Source: Paralithodes platypus (Eukaryota > Arthropoda > Malacostraca > Decapoda > Lithodidae). Taken from it: a stretch of DNA of 64,000 nucleotides. The translations under genes and the position numbers were made by a program. The stretch spans positions 27,948,416 through 28,012,415 of the forward strand of contig CM064517.1 in the NCBI GenBank assembly GCA_032716605.1. Reading direction: 5' to 3'. Position 1 is the first letter of the stretch. Each line of letters opens with the position of its first letter. This document shows, one piece after another, positions 48,501-60,500 of the stretch. The notes beneath the pieces were generated by a model. That model did no database searches, had not been told where the DNA came from, and worked only from the letters and a program-made list of their open reading frames with translations.

Positions 48501-51500
48501 CAATGTTCAGAAGTTGTTAAGAAGGCAAACAAAATAATTGGCTTTATAGGCAGGTCATTTGAGCATAAATCCAAAGAAGTTATCCTAACCCTTTACAATT
48601 CCTTAGTCCGCCCTCTTCTGGAATACTGCGTTCAATCCTGGTGCCCTTATTACCAAAAAGATATAAACAAGCTAGAACGAGTTCAACGTAGAGTTACCAA
48701 AATGATACCTAGCCTAAAGAACAAACCATACGAAGAGCGTCTTAGAGAATTAAATCTATTTCAAAATTATTGGTAAATCTTTTAACTCACACGAATCTAA
48801 GAATTTCTTCTTCAATCGAGTTGTCAACTTGTGGAATGGGCTTCCCCGAGACGTTATAGACTGCAGCACCGTTGATTCATTTAAACTCCGCTTAGACAAA
48901 TATCTCGCATCAAACCCACGACTGACTGCGTTTGTAAATGAATAACTTTATTTTATCCCCCCCTCAGTTACTAACCCATCTGTCCCCTACTAACTTCCTA
49001 ATCCTGCCACGGACATTAGTTCCAGGGCAGTAGTTCCCTTTCCAATGTTCCCTTACCCACTCTAAACCACTGTTTGGACACTTGATCCTCGTGTTTTGGA
49101 GGACAAGCAGCCTAGAAGGGTCACTAGATCTGTTGTTGCTTGATTTCCTTTGATTTCCTTTGTGCTCCTTTGTACTGCCCTTCCCTATCTATCTTGACTC
49201 GTTTAGTTATATATCTTGATCGAATCCTTCGGGCCAGCCCTATGCGAGTTCTTTTGTGGAGCTCAGTGGTCTGGTTTAAAAAAAAATAAATAAAAAAAAA
49301 TAGAGGTGGGCACTGCAAACGAAAAAATACTTTTGCAAACGCAATTCCACATACGGTACTGTACTCAGGCATATACCCCATAGCTGGGAGTGGCCAACTC
49401 AAGATAGTGCTCGAACAGAAACAAAATTTAGAGTTCCAATTCTTAGGTTCTGGGATCACTTTGCATTCCCTCGCCCCTTGCTCTGTCTTGTCTAGTAGGT
49501 GAATTTTACAAGGGGAGGAGGATTCCTAGCTTCCCGCCCCCGAAGTAGGAAAAGTACACTAGTACACTGTACAGGAAAAGACAGACAAAAACGGCTAAGG
49601 TTGGGTAGAGGATGCCAAACCTCACTCAGGACAGAACCAGCGGTGGTGAACATTGAAATCCTCCAAGATGGAGATTTTTGCAGAAGAGATGGATAGAATG
49701 GATAGAGTATAGTTATTTAGTTCCTGATAATCAGTGGTTCTGGAGAAATTAAATTATACTTTAGGTAAACGAATAAGGGAAATTGGAAGAAGGAAAGACC
49801 GAGCAGTGGTACCGTATACAGTATCTTGTTTCCCACCTATATTGTCTGATAATATATCTCTTGTACTTATGTGAACCAATATTAATTTTTTCCTTGTCAT
49901 TTACTTTGTCATTTTGCTAGACGCCGTAATTCCCGAGGCCATGAACATTAGGAGTTTGTCACGAATTGCTAGGGCAAGTTGCCCGGGCTTGACATCTACC
50001 AAAACATTTAGACAGTGCGGGCTCGATCAGCTGACCCTTTGATCAGCAGCCGACACTCTACTGACTATGCCACGGCTCGCGTGGCATCAATTTGATAGGA
50101 TTGTCTAAGTAAATTTTGCTATAATTAGTTCTCAAAAGAAAAGGTTTTTATACAGACATAAAGGAATAAATGGTATTGGGGACATTACTGGCATACTACC
50201 AGTGGGCGCGGCTGCCTGTGGTGCTGACAGAACATCAGCCCTGAATGCTGAATATCATTCAAACTGTGATTGAAGACTGTTAGTGATGAATGATAGCGTG
50301 TATGGAGCATAAGAGGGAGGGGTAGACCGAGAATGAGGTAGAGGGATGGACTGGAGAGATGTATGGGGGATAGGGAGATGGGCTGGGAGAAAGGACGAGT
50401 GTTGTTGGGGGACAGGGCGGCCTGGAAGAGGTTTGTTCGTAGCTACCCCGTCAGGGATTAGGGCATCTGGCAATAGATAGATACAGTAGATTCATAGAAT
50501 TACAGGGCAACATAAATATATGACTAAATGGCTGTATACTCTGAATATTTAAGAGTATAGATATATATTACCGCATCCAAACAGCAGCATAAGTTTACGT
50601 ATACTATGTACACTGGAAATTTCTATTCTGTCAATATATTTTCCCATTTCTGAGAGGGGTATGGAACATGAAATTATTCATGTGATTATCAAAGTAAAAT
50701 CGGAGCTCATACTGACTTTTGAAACTGAACTCTGACAACTAGATTACTGAGATTGTAATTATGAACTAATGTACAAAAACAGGAAGCACACCATCATTGG
50801 CGTCTCTGCCGGGGTGCCAGAAGCGACAGTCGTGGCGGGTGCAGGCCTGACCGTATCTGCAGGGCCGAGCGGGGGATGGCTGGGGGGTCGAGCTTTCTGG
50901 ATATCGCTTTGATGGAGTCGAGGGGCTTCCTGGAAAAACAAGAAACAAAAATAGTATGCATACTTTCTATATAATTGTACAGACACTCAAATCAACATAC
51001 CAATGGTATACTGTATTTAAACTGTATGAATAGCCTTTTGTATTTTACAATAAAGCTGTTAATACCTCTCCTAAATATAATTTAATTCCTACCTTCTTAT
51101 AGCTACATTACTTTTCCTCAAAATTATATTCCATTCATTCTAATCACATACCAGCAATATTTAAAATTGGGTAGTGTACTGTAAATATCTAACGGCAACT
51201 GTATAATTATACAGTATATTTATATATCATGTATATATCATGTGGTGATGGGCTGGTCTATCAGAGTGAGAACTGAGCGATCTCTGCCATACCCATAGCT
51301 TACTCTGACTGTTCCTTTAACTTATATATTTTCTAGATCTCAAGTGACGGCGTCTTTTCCGTGGATTGACCTCCCAATCTACCAAGATTGGAAGCCAAAG
51401 CGTCACATCTTGCCCCTCAACTTTCTCTTCATAATTGCTGAGGGGCACAGGGCCCTGGGTGGGGCTTTGGTTTCCCGGGCGTTTCCGCACCCTCCTCAGC

Positions 51501-54500
51501 TCCCCGCCATGGAGTGGCTTCGGTCACCCAGGCTTTATTGTGGTCGGCAGGGAGGGTTCTGTGGGGGCGCTCGGTTATGGCCTTGGAATTGCTCGGGGCC
51601 TTGGGGCTGTTCGGCCAGGCAGCTTGGGGAACAACAACAACAACAGTATATTTATTGCAATTATCTAAGTCGGTGCAATAGAAGTTGATACTACCACCTG
51701 ACACCCCCTTTTGACTCATACTGTTACATACATAATAAAAATGGCGTGTTCCACATGAGGTACAGTTTTAGTCTCACTTCCTAATGGAAGCATTCAAGGA
51801 AGCCCTAACCAGGTGTCTCACTTGGCATGTTTTAAAATTTGATTGCTTGGCACGAAACATGTTGATGCCATTAGCGACACCCGAGGTGTTGCCCATTAAC
51901 CCTATTGACGTCATATGGAGTCCCCCGGCCTTAACACAGGAAGTGCGATAAGTCTTTCGAAAGGCACGATGTTTGAACATGTGTTATGATAACCCCTCAA
52001 ATACCGTGCCAGTGCCGGGAAATGTCTCAAAATTGGGTTACACACAGAGTAGTAGTATCTACTTACACCACATCCCCCACCCCCCTCCCTCCCTCGACTT
52101 GACCTTAATTGGGTTACACATAGAGAGTAGTAGTATCTACTTACACCACATCCTCCACTCCTCCTCCCCCCCCACCCCCTCGACTTGACCTTAATTTTGT
52201 TTTGTCCATTTATTCCCACTCCATGAGACACAATGGGTTAAGAGGTAAATTTCTGTTACAGTCTACTTATGTACTGAATTTATATATGTTTTTCCAACAA
52301 ACAGTGCGAGACAAAAGGGGGTATACGAGGGAGGTAACTTGTAATGCACCGATTGTAGAATAGCTACTAGTTACCTGCAGTAATATTTGGGGTGGCCCTG
52401 TCATTACTCTTGTTGTCTTTACTGGCAGCCGCTGCTTGTTCTTTTTCTTTCTTATCGTCGTCTTTCTTCTTGTCACGGATGTCTGTCAACATTAATTCAA
52501 ACTGATGCCGCCAAAACTTCATATCCTGTTAAACAAAGAGAAGAGATATTATAGCATTAATTCAAACTAGTGTCTACAAACACTTATTTAAGAAGGAGAA
52601 ACATATAAAATCAAATACTTGTAGCTATACAGAGCAATAAAGCCACAACTCTATCCCCATTATTATAGTGTCATCCCTTTTAATCTGATGTCAATTCATG
52701 ACTACCGCCAGTCAATTTTATTCAGCTTAGGATAGACCTTTCAGAGTTAAGAGGGTTACTTTTGATATTCCATAACCCTTTTATTCTTCAGGGTTCTTTC
52801 AAAGTTGAGTAAAATCCTCTGGTTGTAGCAATATCTCCTGCTCCGGTCCTACCAAACCTATACAAGAGGCCATAAAATGTTAAAAGTTGAAAGGCTTGCT
52901 TCAAGCCAACTACCAAGACTAAATATATTGTTAATATAGTCTATGGGCCAGGGTGAAAATAAGTTCCATCAGAAAAGACAATAAAGTTAAATATAATCTA
53001 CAAAACATTTTTCTTATTGTTATGATGTTATTTCAATATGATAATCTTGGTCAGTCAGTGTAGCACCTGCCATTGCTGGGTAGACCATGGGAAGAAGCGC
53101 TGTACTGTACTAAAATAAAGGGACCTCTACCGAGGAAGAAGTCCAAAGTAGAGACATTTTTATGTATAGTATGCAAAGGTGAGCTCGTACTGAATGACCG
53201 GCTTGAGTTTTAACATTAGTAATGAGACATTGGAGATGGTGGACAAGTCTTGCTAATTGGGAGATACCATTTCTGCCGGTGATGGGGCCGAGGCCACCAC
53301 TATCGTCAGAATTAGATGCGGCTGGGGAAAGAGCAGAGAATTACTGCCATTACTAATCATAAAAAACTCCCTCTCCCCTTGAAGGAAAAGGTGTATGCTT
53401 CATGTGTTAGAATCGCAATGCTATATGCTTAAGAAATGTGGCCTGTCAAAGTGGATGATATCAACAGAATGGAACGTAACGAGATGAGAATGGTGAGATG
53501 GATGTGTGAGGCCAAACTGCAAGATAGGATATCTAGTGAAGAGCTGAGGATAGGGTTAGGTATTAAGAGCATCAGTAATGAAAAACGTGAATTGCCAACT
53601 TTAGCTTCTGTGCCTTCCGGGGTTTCTAGAAGCGATTTGAGCCTATTCTGGGATAGTTTAAAGCCTTTGTGACCATCAGGGGTGTTTAGAAACCTTTAGT
53701 TTAGTTACTTCAACCTCTGCAGTTGTCTTTGAGTTAGCTGTGGGCAGAAAACTAATTTTGGAGAGGTAATTATAAGATTGAGAAAACTATTTTTTTTTTT
53801 TTTTTTTTTTTCCAACTTACTTCCTCTCGGGCATAGGCTGAGAGCCTTAACATTCACCGCTTTACAATGAACAGTGAAGCCTGTGAGGTCTTGTTCCAGT
53901 CTAGGGAGTGAGACATGTGAAGCACGTAGAGTACAACGAGCACCTGCCATCTTGCCTTTACATGAGGCACGGTGCTCACTCATGGCCCGAAACGACCCCA
54001 TCTCTGAAGCCACCTCGTTCCCGTGCTTCAATGTGTCACCCCCTACACTCGGACTCTCACACTTACACACACACACAACGCCACCTGTTGAACAGATAAC
54101 TCACCAGGCATTGCACCCCTATAGCATATTTTGAATATGGGAATATTCATAGTGCTATTTAATCAGGGAACAATGAGGGTATTTTATTGACGTTTCGGTG
54201 GGCTTGTGGTAATGCACTGATACTAGGTACAGCACAAATTCCATCCCAATAATATCTTCCCATTGATACACCGGGATTTGAACCCGGGACCTTTGGATTA
54301 CCAGGCCAGTGGCAAGACCACTCCACCACACCTCCCCTAAATCTAATTACTAATCGGCAACCCCTGCATCCACAGGATAGCGAGAGGGTTAATAATAATA
54401 ATAATAGGCTTAACCCATTGGCTGCGGCTATGTTTGGGCTATTTAGGGAATATTCAGGCACTCCTGAATGATAAATCAAGCATCTGCATTAAATGAACTG

Positions 54501-57500
54501 TATTTTTTTTTTTTTTTTTTTTAAGAGACAATGAACGGAGGAAGGAAAAACACAGATAAAACAAAAAGGTCCATGTGCCTAAAGGCATCCTCCATTCATA
54601 AAATGTTTGTAACAACTGGATTTAAACATTTGTAAATTGTAAGTTTGTGGAAAGCAATTCGAGGGAAGTGAATTCCAAAGAGTAGTAGCTCTGGGGATAA
54701 ATGAATTCTGATAAGCAGAAGTTCTGCATTGTGGAGGAGAAAGTGTAAATTCATGGGCACTCTCAGCTGCCCTAGTTCTACGGGGAAAGATGTGGAGAGG
54801 CGGCACAATTGAAGCAAGTTCCTCGGAACAATTGCTGTGAAAATATCTGTAGAATAATGCAAGGGATGCAACATTTCTTCGTATGGATAATGTAGGAAGG
54901 TCCTGTGTGATTGCAGGGTTATTGATTAATCTAATAGCTTTATTTGGAATTTTGTCCAACTGCCTCAATGCAACCACTCCACTTCCACCCCACAGAGGTG
55001 AACAGTAATCCATCTGAGAACGCACATGACTTTTATATATTACGTCCAACTGCTCGTCAGTGAAGAATTCTCGAACTCTGTACAGGAGTCCCAGTTTTTT
55101 CTGCCGAAAACTAGGCGAAAATAGCTTCAAAATGAGACCAGAACGGGCCCCGTACGTGGTCTGGTTCACCCGCAGCGGTGCCAGTAAAACGCAGGAAACC
55201 CGCTATTTGGTAGCACTCGCTCGCTTGGCTACACTGTTGAGAGAGACAGAGAGAGACCCGCGCGAGACACAGCCTACCTCAGTGAGCCGCTCGGTGCTCT
55301 GAGGAACAGAGGTGGGCCCCTCACGCTCCCGCCCACTGACACTCGATTTTTACGGTTTTTACAGGCTTTTAAAGCCTGGAAATTGCTGTAACTTGCCAAA
55401 ACATTCCAGAACGTCACCCGCAGCCAAAGGGTTAATAATAATAATAATAACAATAATAATAATTACAAAAAAACAGTAAATCAAATCAAGCACACCACAG
55501 ACTCATATCCAATGTCATCAGCTAATGATCCATAAGGAGATAGTACCTTTAACTGAAGCACTGTACTGTATACTATTCTAAATTACCTGTGCACTATCCA
55601 GACCACAGTTCATGGCTAATATACTTGGTAGTGTCTTGTAGCGGCGACACTGTTCAATGGGCTGGTACCTAGTACATGAGTCACACCAGGCCTGTCGAGT
55701 CTGCTCCAGACTCAAACTACGCTCCACCACAGACGAAAATGAACAGCTGGCTGAAAAGAGAGTTAAAGAGAATAAAAATTAGTTTAGTGTATCAGTGAAG
55801 TGATGTGTACTGTCTGACTGCAGTAGTTTGGCCATGTGGAGAGAATGGATGAGGAAAATTGGGTGAAGAATGTTAAAAGTATGATCGTGAAAGAAAGGAC
55901 GAGTCAGTAGACCGTGGAAGTCCTGAGACAAAGTTTTAAGGATGATTAGGGTGCTATCATAGTACAGTATTTATATGTACGAATAATCTTACCTACTTTT
56001 AACAGCATTATTACAAAATTGTTAACACATAATTATACAGTATTAACCTTCAAATTTCAAACAAATCTGAATAAGAATGAAATTCTGGTCACCCCTTCAC
56101 AGTACGTGTACCAGGTTCATCTGTCAAATGTACAAATGACAGGTTTGCCAACCTACCCTTAAATACACTCACAAGTCCTTCAAGGTTTGCCCTCCACGTA
56201 TCTCTCTGACTATCCAAAATATTATCTCTTCATTTGCTCTTTTCACTTTTTCCTCTTTTAGTTCAACCTTTCTCTTTACTGAAACCTCAGTTCTGAGAGT
56301 ATATATTAACTATCCAATTTCTTGTTGTCTGTAAGACTCAACATACAATAGTACTGTACAAGTAATTCTGCAACCACCTCAAATTTATATCAGCATCATT
56401 AATCAGAGATGACTACTTTATGAAAGCTTGATTTTTCAAACAATTCTATTCAAAGTAGGCAGTTTCTTTTTTTTGTCAGAGGATTAATTTATGATGATGA
56501 TGCACGTATGTGTGGAGCACTCAGTCTTAACATTTTATGTATGTCTATCTATCTATCTATTGCCGGACGCCTTACTCCCCTTACGAGGGTGGCCATACAC
56601 AGACCAAGCGGACCTATTCCCTGTGAGAGGGACAACCCGAGCCAGTTTAGTGAAGGACTTACAGGATTGACCACGCAATTTACGATCCGTCCGACTCCGA
56701 GGCCTTCTGTGTATCTTGTTAGCACTATTTTTCTACAGTGGTGTTCGGCTAATCCATCCACTAACCTGCCTTACCCTTAAGTAAGCAGTACAGATTTGTA
56801 TCAGGTTTACTCCCCTAGACAGGTTGCAACCAAGGCTGACGAGTCCCATCCACCCGGATTTGTATAAGGTTGTCTCCCCTAGATGAGTTGCCGACCAAGG
56901 CTAACGAGTCACATCCACCCGTATTATGTATGTGTATGCAGTTTTTAACGCAGTGTACTCCCTTGATTGACAGGGCTAGGGCGTGCCCTTGTTACAGGGA
57001 CTTAACTGAATATGTGCCACAAATGGCTAGACCAAGCTGTTCAAACTCTTGCTGTCTACTCCCTACTCCCTATAGCCAACTTCACTCACTCCCAGAGGCC
57101 GAGTTCTATTGATACCATTACCTGTTGGTAGTTAGATAGAAAGGCCATCCCTATGAGAGTTATACAGTACAGTAGTATGGAGCTCATGTTCTATTCTATT
57201 CTATATACTCAGGCCCAATCCCCATTTTTTTTTTTGCAGGAGGGGGGGGGGGGCGACTCAAGACAGAGACAGAATAGGGATAACACAACAGAAAACAATG
57301 AACACATGGGGAAAAAATATGATAGATCAAAAAAGAAATATGTGTACCTGGGATGAAATATTAACCATGAACTATTATCTCGAGTGACGGCGTCTCTTCC
57401 GTGGATTGACCTCCCAATCTACCAAGATTGGAAGCCAAAGCGTCACATTTTTCCCTTGCCCCTCAACTTTCTCTTCATAATTGCTGAGGGGCACAGGGCC

Positions 57501-60500
57501 CTGGGTGGGGCTTTGGTTTCCCGGGCGTTTCCGCACCCTCCTCAGCTCCCCGCCATGGAGTGGCTTCGGTCACCCAGGCTTTATTGTGGTCGGCAGGGAG
57601 GGTTCTGTGGGGGCGCTCGGTTATGGCCTTGGCCGTGCTCGGGGCCTTGGGGCTGTTCGGCCAGGCAGCTTGGGGAACAACAACAACATCAACATCAACA
57701 ACAACAACAACAACAACAACAACAACTATTAGACTAATTTACCTTCAGACCACTCAGGAAAGGCCAGGTTGATGAGGAGTGACGTGGTGTTCTTATGGAT
57801 CTCGTAATTACACTTAGTACACTTGTTGATGCTGACCACGTGTGACCCGAAGATGTTGGACACCGGGGAATGTTCCTGTTTATCTTGGTTCTGTACCAAT
57901 AGAGTCTCTTCATTTTCTGGAAAAACAAATTATATACTGTATATTATCATTACTTTTAAATATATCAACACAATATATAATACCATCTATTGACATTCTT
58001 TATAATTAAAAATGTAAATTCAATATACTGTATGCCATTTAACTCTCTCACTAAGTATGTACCACTCCTGTTCACTCTAAAGTGCCACTTGTTTATTGTG
58101 CAGTCTTATGCTTTAATTATCATTTTATAATATAATTAGTTTGAATAGAATACTTTTACTTTACCTTACAGACCATTCAAAACAAAGCCCTAAAAATCAT
58201 CACAGGCTGCACAGCTACTACACCTACATTAACAAACCACAGTCCTCAGAGTAAAAAACCACCTGGACATGAGAGGTACTAAATTCCTGGCTGCAGCCTC
58301 CACAAACCAACACCGTCCACTACACTACATGGCAGCACACCCACAGACACCAAGGAACATCAAAACAACACTCAGTACATGACATCACACACAAATACTG
58401 TCATCTCTCCCTCCCTGCCCACCCCAAACCAGCTTCCAGAAGCACATCCATACTCATATCACTCGCCGTTCCATCTAGTCACTCAAAGACAACACGCAGC
58501 TGCATGCACGACCTCCCGAAATCCATCCTTCTGAGTCCTCCCTTCCTTGCGAGGACAGAGTCCACCTGGCCAGACTGAATTGTGGGCACCATCCAGCTCT
58601 TCTGAGCTATTAGAAGAGACTGGATGACTCCATCGGTGATGCCTGTCCAGGATGTAACACAGCACCCCATACTATTAAACACATCATAGAAGACTGCATT
58701 CCACACACTCACTTACGCCAACAACATAATCTAAACTCCTTACGAGCCCAGTGGGAAAGCCCGATCTTCCTTTGGGACTTGAGGATGTTCGGCCAGGCAG
58801 CCTAGGGAACGACAACAACAACTTGAATTGTAGTTTCTGTATTCATACAGAATCTACCAAAACATCCTGAACTTCCCAAATTGACTAATTCCTTAAATAC
58901 GACTAGAGTACGTTAATATAATATTATGTGCAACTAGTTTGCTTGGGAAACAAATCCACTTGCTCATATAGTGCTGCACATTGTATGTGGTGGCTTTGTG
59001 TTTTTTATTACATAATATTATTTTGCTAAATCTTCAATGCGCTATTTTCACACAGTGATTTGATAAATTATTTAGTAATTATATTGTGCAGTTCCTGTTT
59101 TGGTTTGTTTGTTTTGCAAGTTTTACATTTTAATATTTTGTCCCTACATTATCTAGGAACTGTAAATAACTTTACTAAACTATAAAACATTATCTTACTC
59201 TGTTTCTCCCTCTCCAAAGCCAAGACATCCATGCCCTGCCTGGCCAAGTGCATTATCCTCTCATCGTAAGCTTCTCCAATTGAGTGATCCAACTTCTCTT
59301 CCAGAGTTTCTGAGTGCAGCTGTTGTAGGACAAATCTATTCCAGCTCTGCAGAAATAAGTTGTATCAGAATGGCATATGGTGTACATTAAAATGTTTGTA
59401 TATTAAAATGTAATATTCCAGTAAAAAGACAATGGGTATATGTTGCACTAGAAATTGAAGAATGTCTATCTATCTATCTATATGCTCAGGCCCAATCCCC
59501 ATTTTGGGGGTAGCCGACTCAAGACAGAGCAAGAACAGGGAAAACACAAAAACAACATAAAACAACAAATAAACACAGATAAAAAGCACAAACTCACACA
59601 CATCCAGGTCACCCAGGAGAAGACCCAGAGACCAGGGTCACCAAGGTCGCTCCAGCACTCCCCCGGCCCCCGACCACCCGGAGAAGAATGTATTTGGTGT
59701 ATACTAAAAACATTTATTGGTATCGGTTGATAAGGTAATTCCATGGTTTGCACGGGTATACCATGATCATCTGTTGGCTGCTCTCCACACTGCACGGTCC
59801 CCTGCAGTGTCCCTGTAAAGTCCCTTAAGGGGAGAGGGTTGGTTTTCATGGACCCCCTTCACCCTCATGTTTAGCCCCATTAGTTTTCAGATTTTAAGAT
59901 GTTTGCCCCATTAGTTTGCCAATATTAAGACCATAAAACCCATTTCTTTGTCAATATTAAGATTTTTCGTACCACTTACATGTCGATTATTTTCCTGGCG
60001 AATGATAATGAGCCAGTAATATAGTGGTAATCGGCCTCCGGGCGGGACATTTTGCTATAAAAAATGTACAAATTTATCTTGAAGGGAGTTTTTGCAGTGT
60101 TTTTTTTTAAGCTTGATAGAGGTCTGGGAAGGAAACTATAAAAATAATAAAAGATAAATAAATAAGCAAATAAATACAGTATGCCCATGCCCCCTTAACC
60201 CTGACATAAGAATTATATATCTTCACCTGAATCTTGGAAGCAAAGTGGATCTTGGCCCTGTTATCTTGGTCGGAGAGGGTGAGACTCATAGCCGAGGCCT
60301 CCGGGATGGTTCTAAAGGCTCGTAGGAAGTTGGATGCGTGGCACGGGATCCCCTGACCCATGCTGACGTCCAACATGTGGAACAGGAACCCTAGTTCACA
60401 CACCAGGCAGAACTCTCGCTCACACAGGTGGGACATCATCAGGGCTCGGAGTGGGGCAATGTAGTAAAACATCTGAAAACCATAAGTACTGTAAATATAT

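Larger units (their letters stand above)
43821..49305 (+). mobile_element. CR1-group LINE, nearly full length, inactive
   Basis: 5' UTR 43821-44776 (start CTCTCCTTGACGCGGTTGGG, with repeated ATTGCTAACATAWATTTGTG-like units of about 60 bp from 44340), ORF1 44777-45772, ORF2 about 45780-48945, 3' UTR to about 49277, then an A-rich tail. The element is split by a SINE-1 at 47901-48310 and carries frameshifts in both ORFs plus a deletion near 48770. It lies antisense to PAN2 in its 7.3-kb intron. A shorter derivative without ORFs is at 25835-26460. Confidence 0.9.
53600..54392 (+). mobile_element. MITE A (copy 3) split by nested insertions
   Basis: 53640-53790 matches 3960-4110 (GTTACTTCAACCTCTGCAGT, TTAGCTGTGGGCAGAAAAC). 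Its right end resumes at 54345-54388 (CTAATTACTAATCGGCAACC ... GAGAGGG|TTAA). In between are a poly(T)-started insert (53791-about 54150) and a SINE (54160-54345). The left inverted repeat is lost. Confidence 0.75.
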
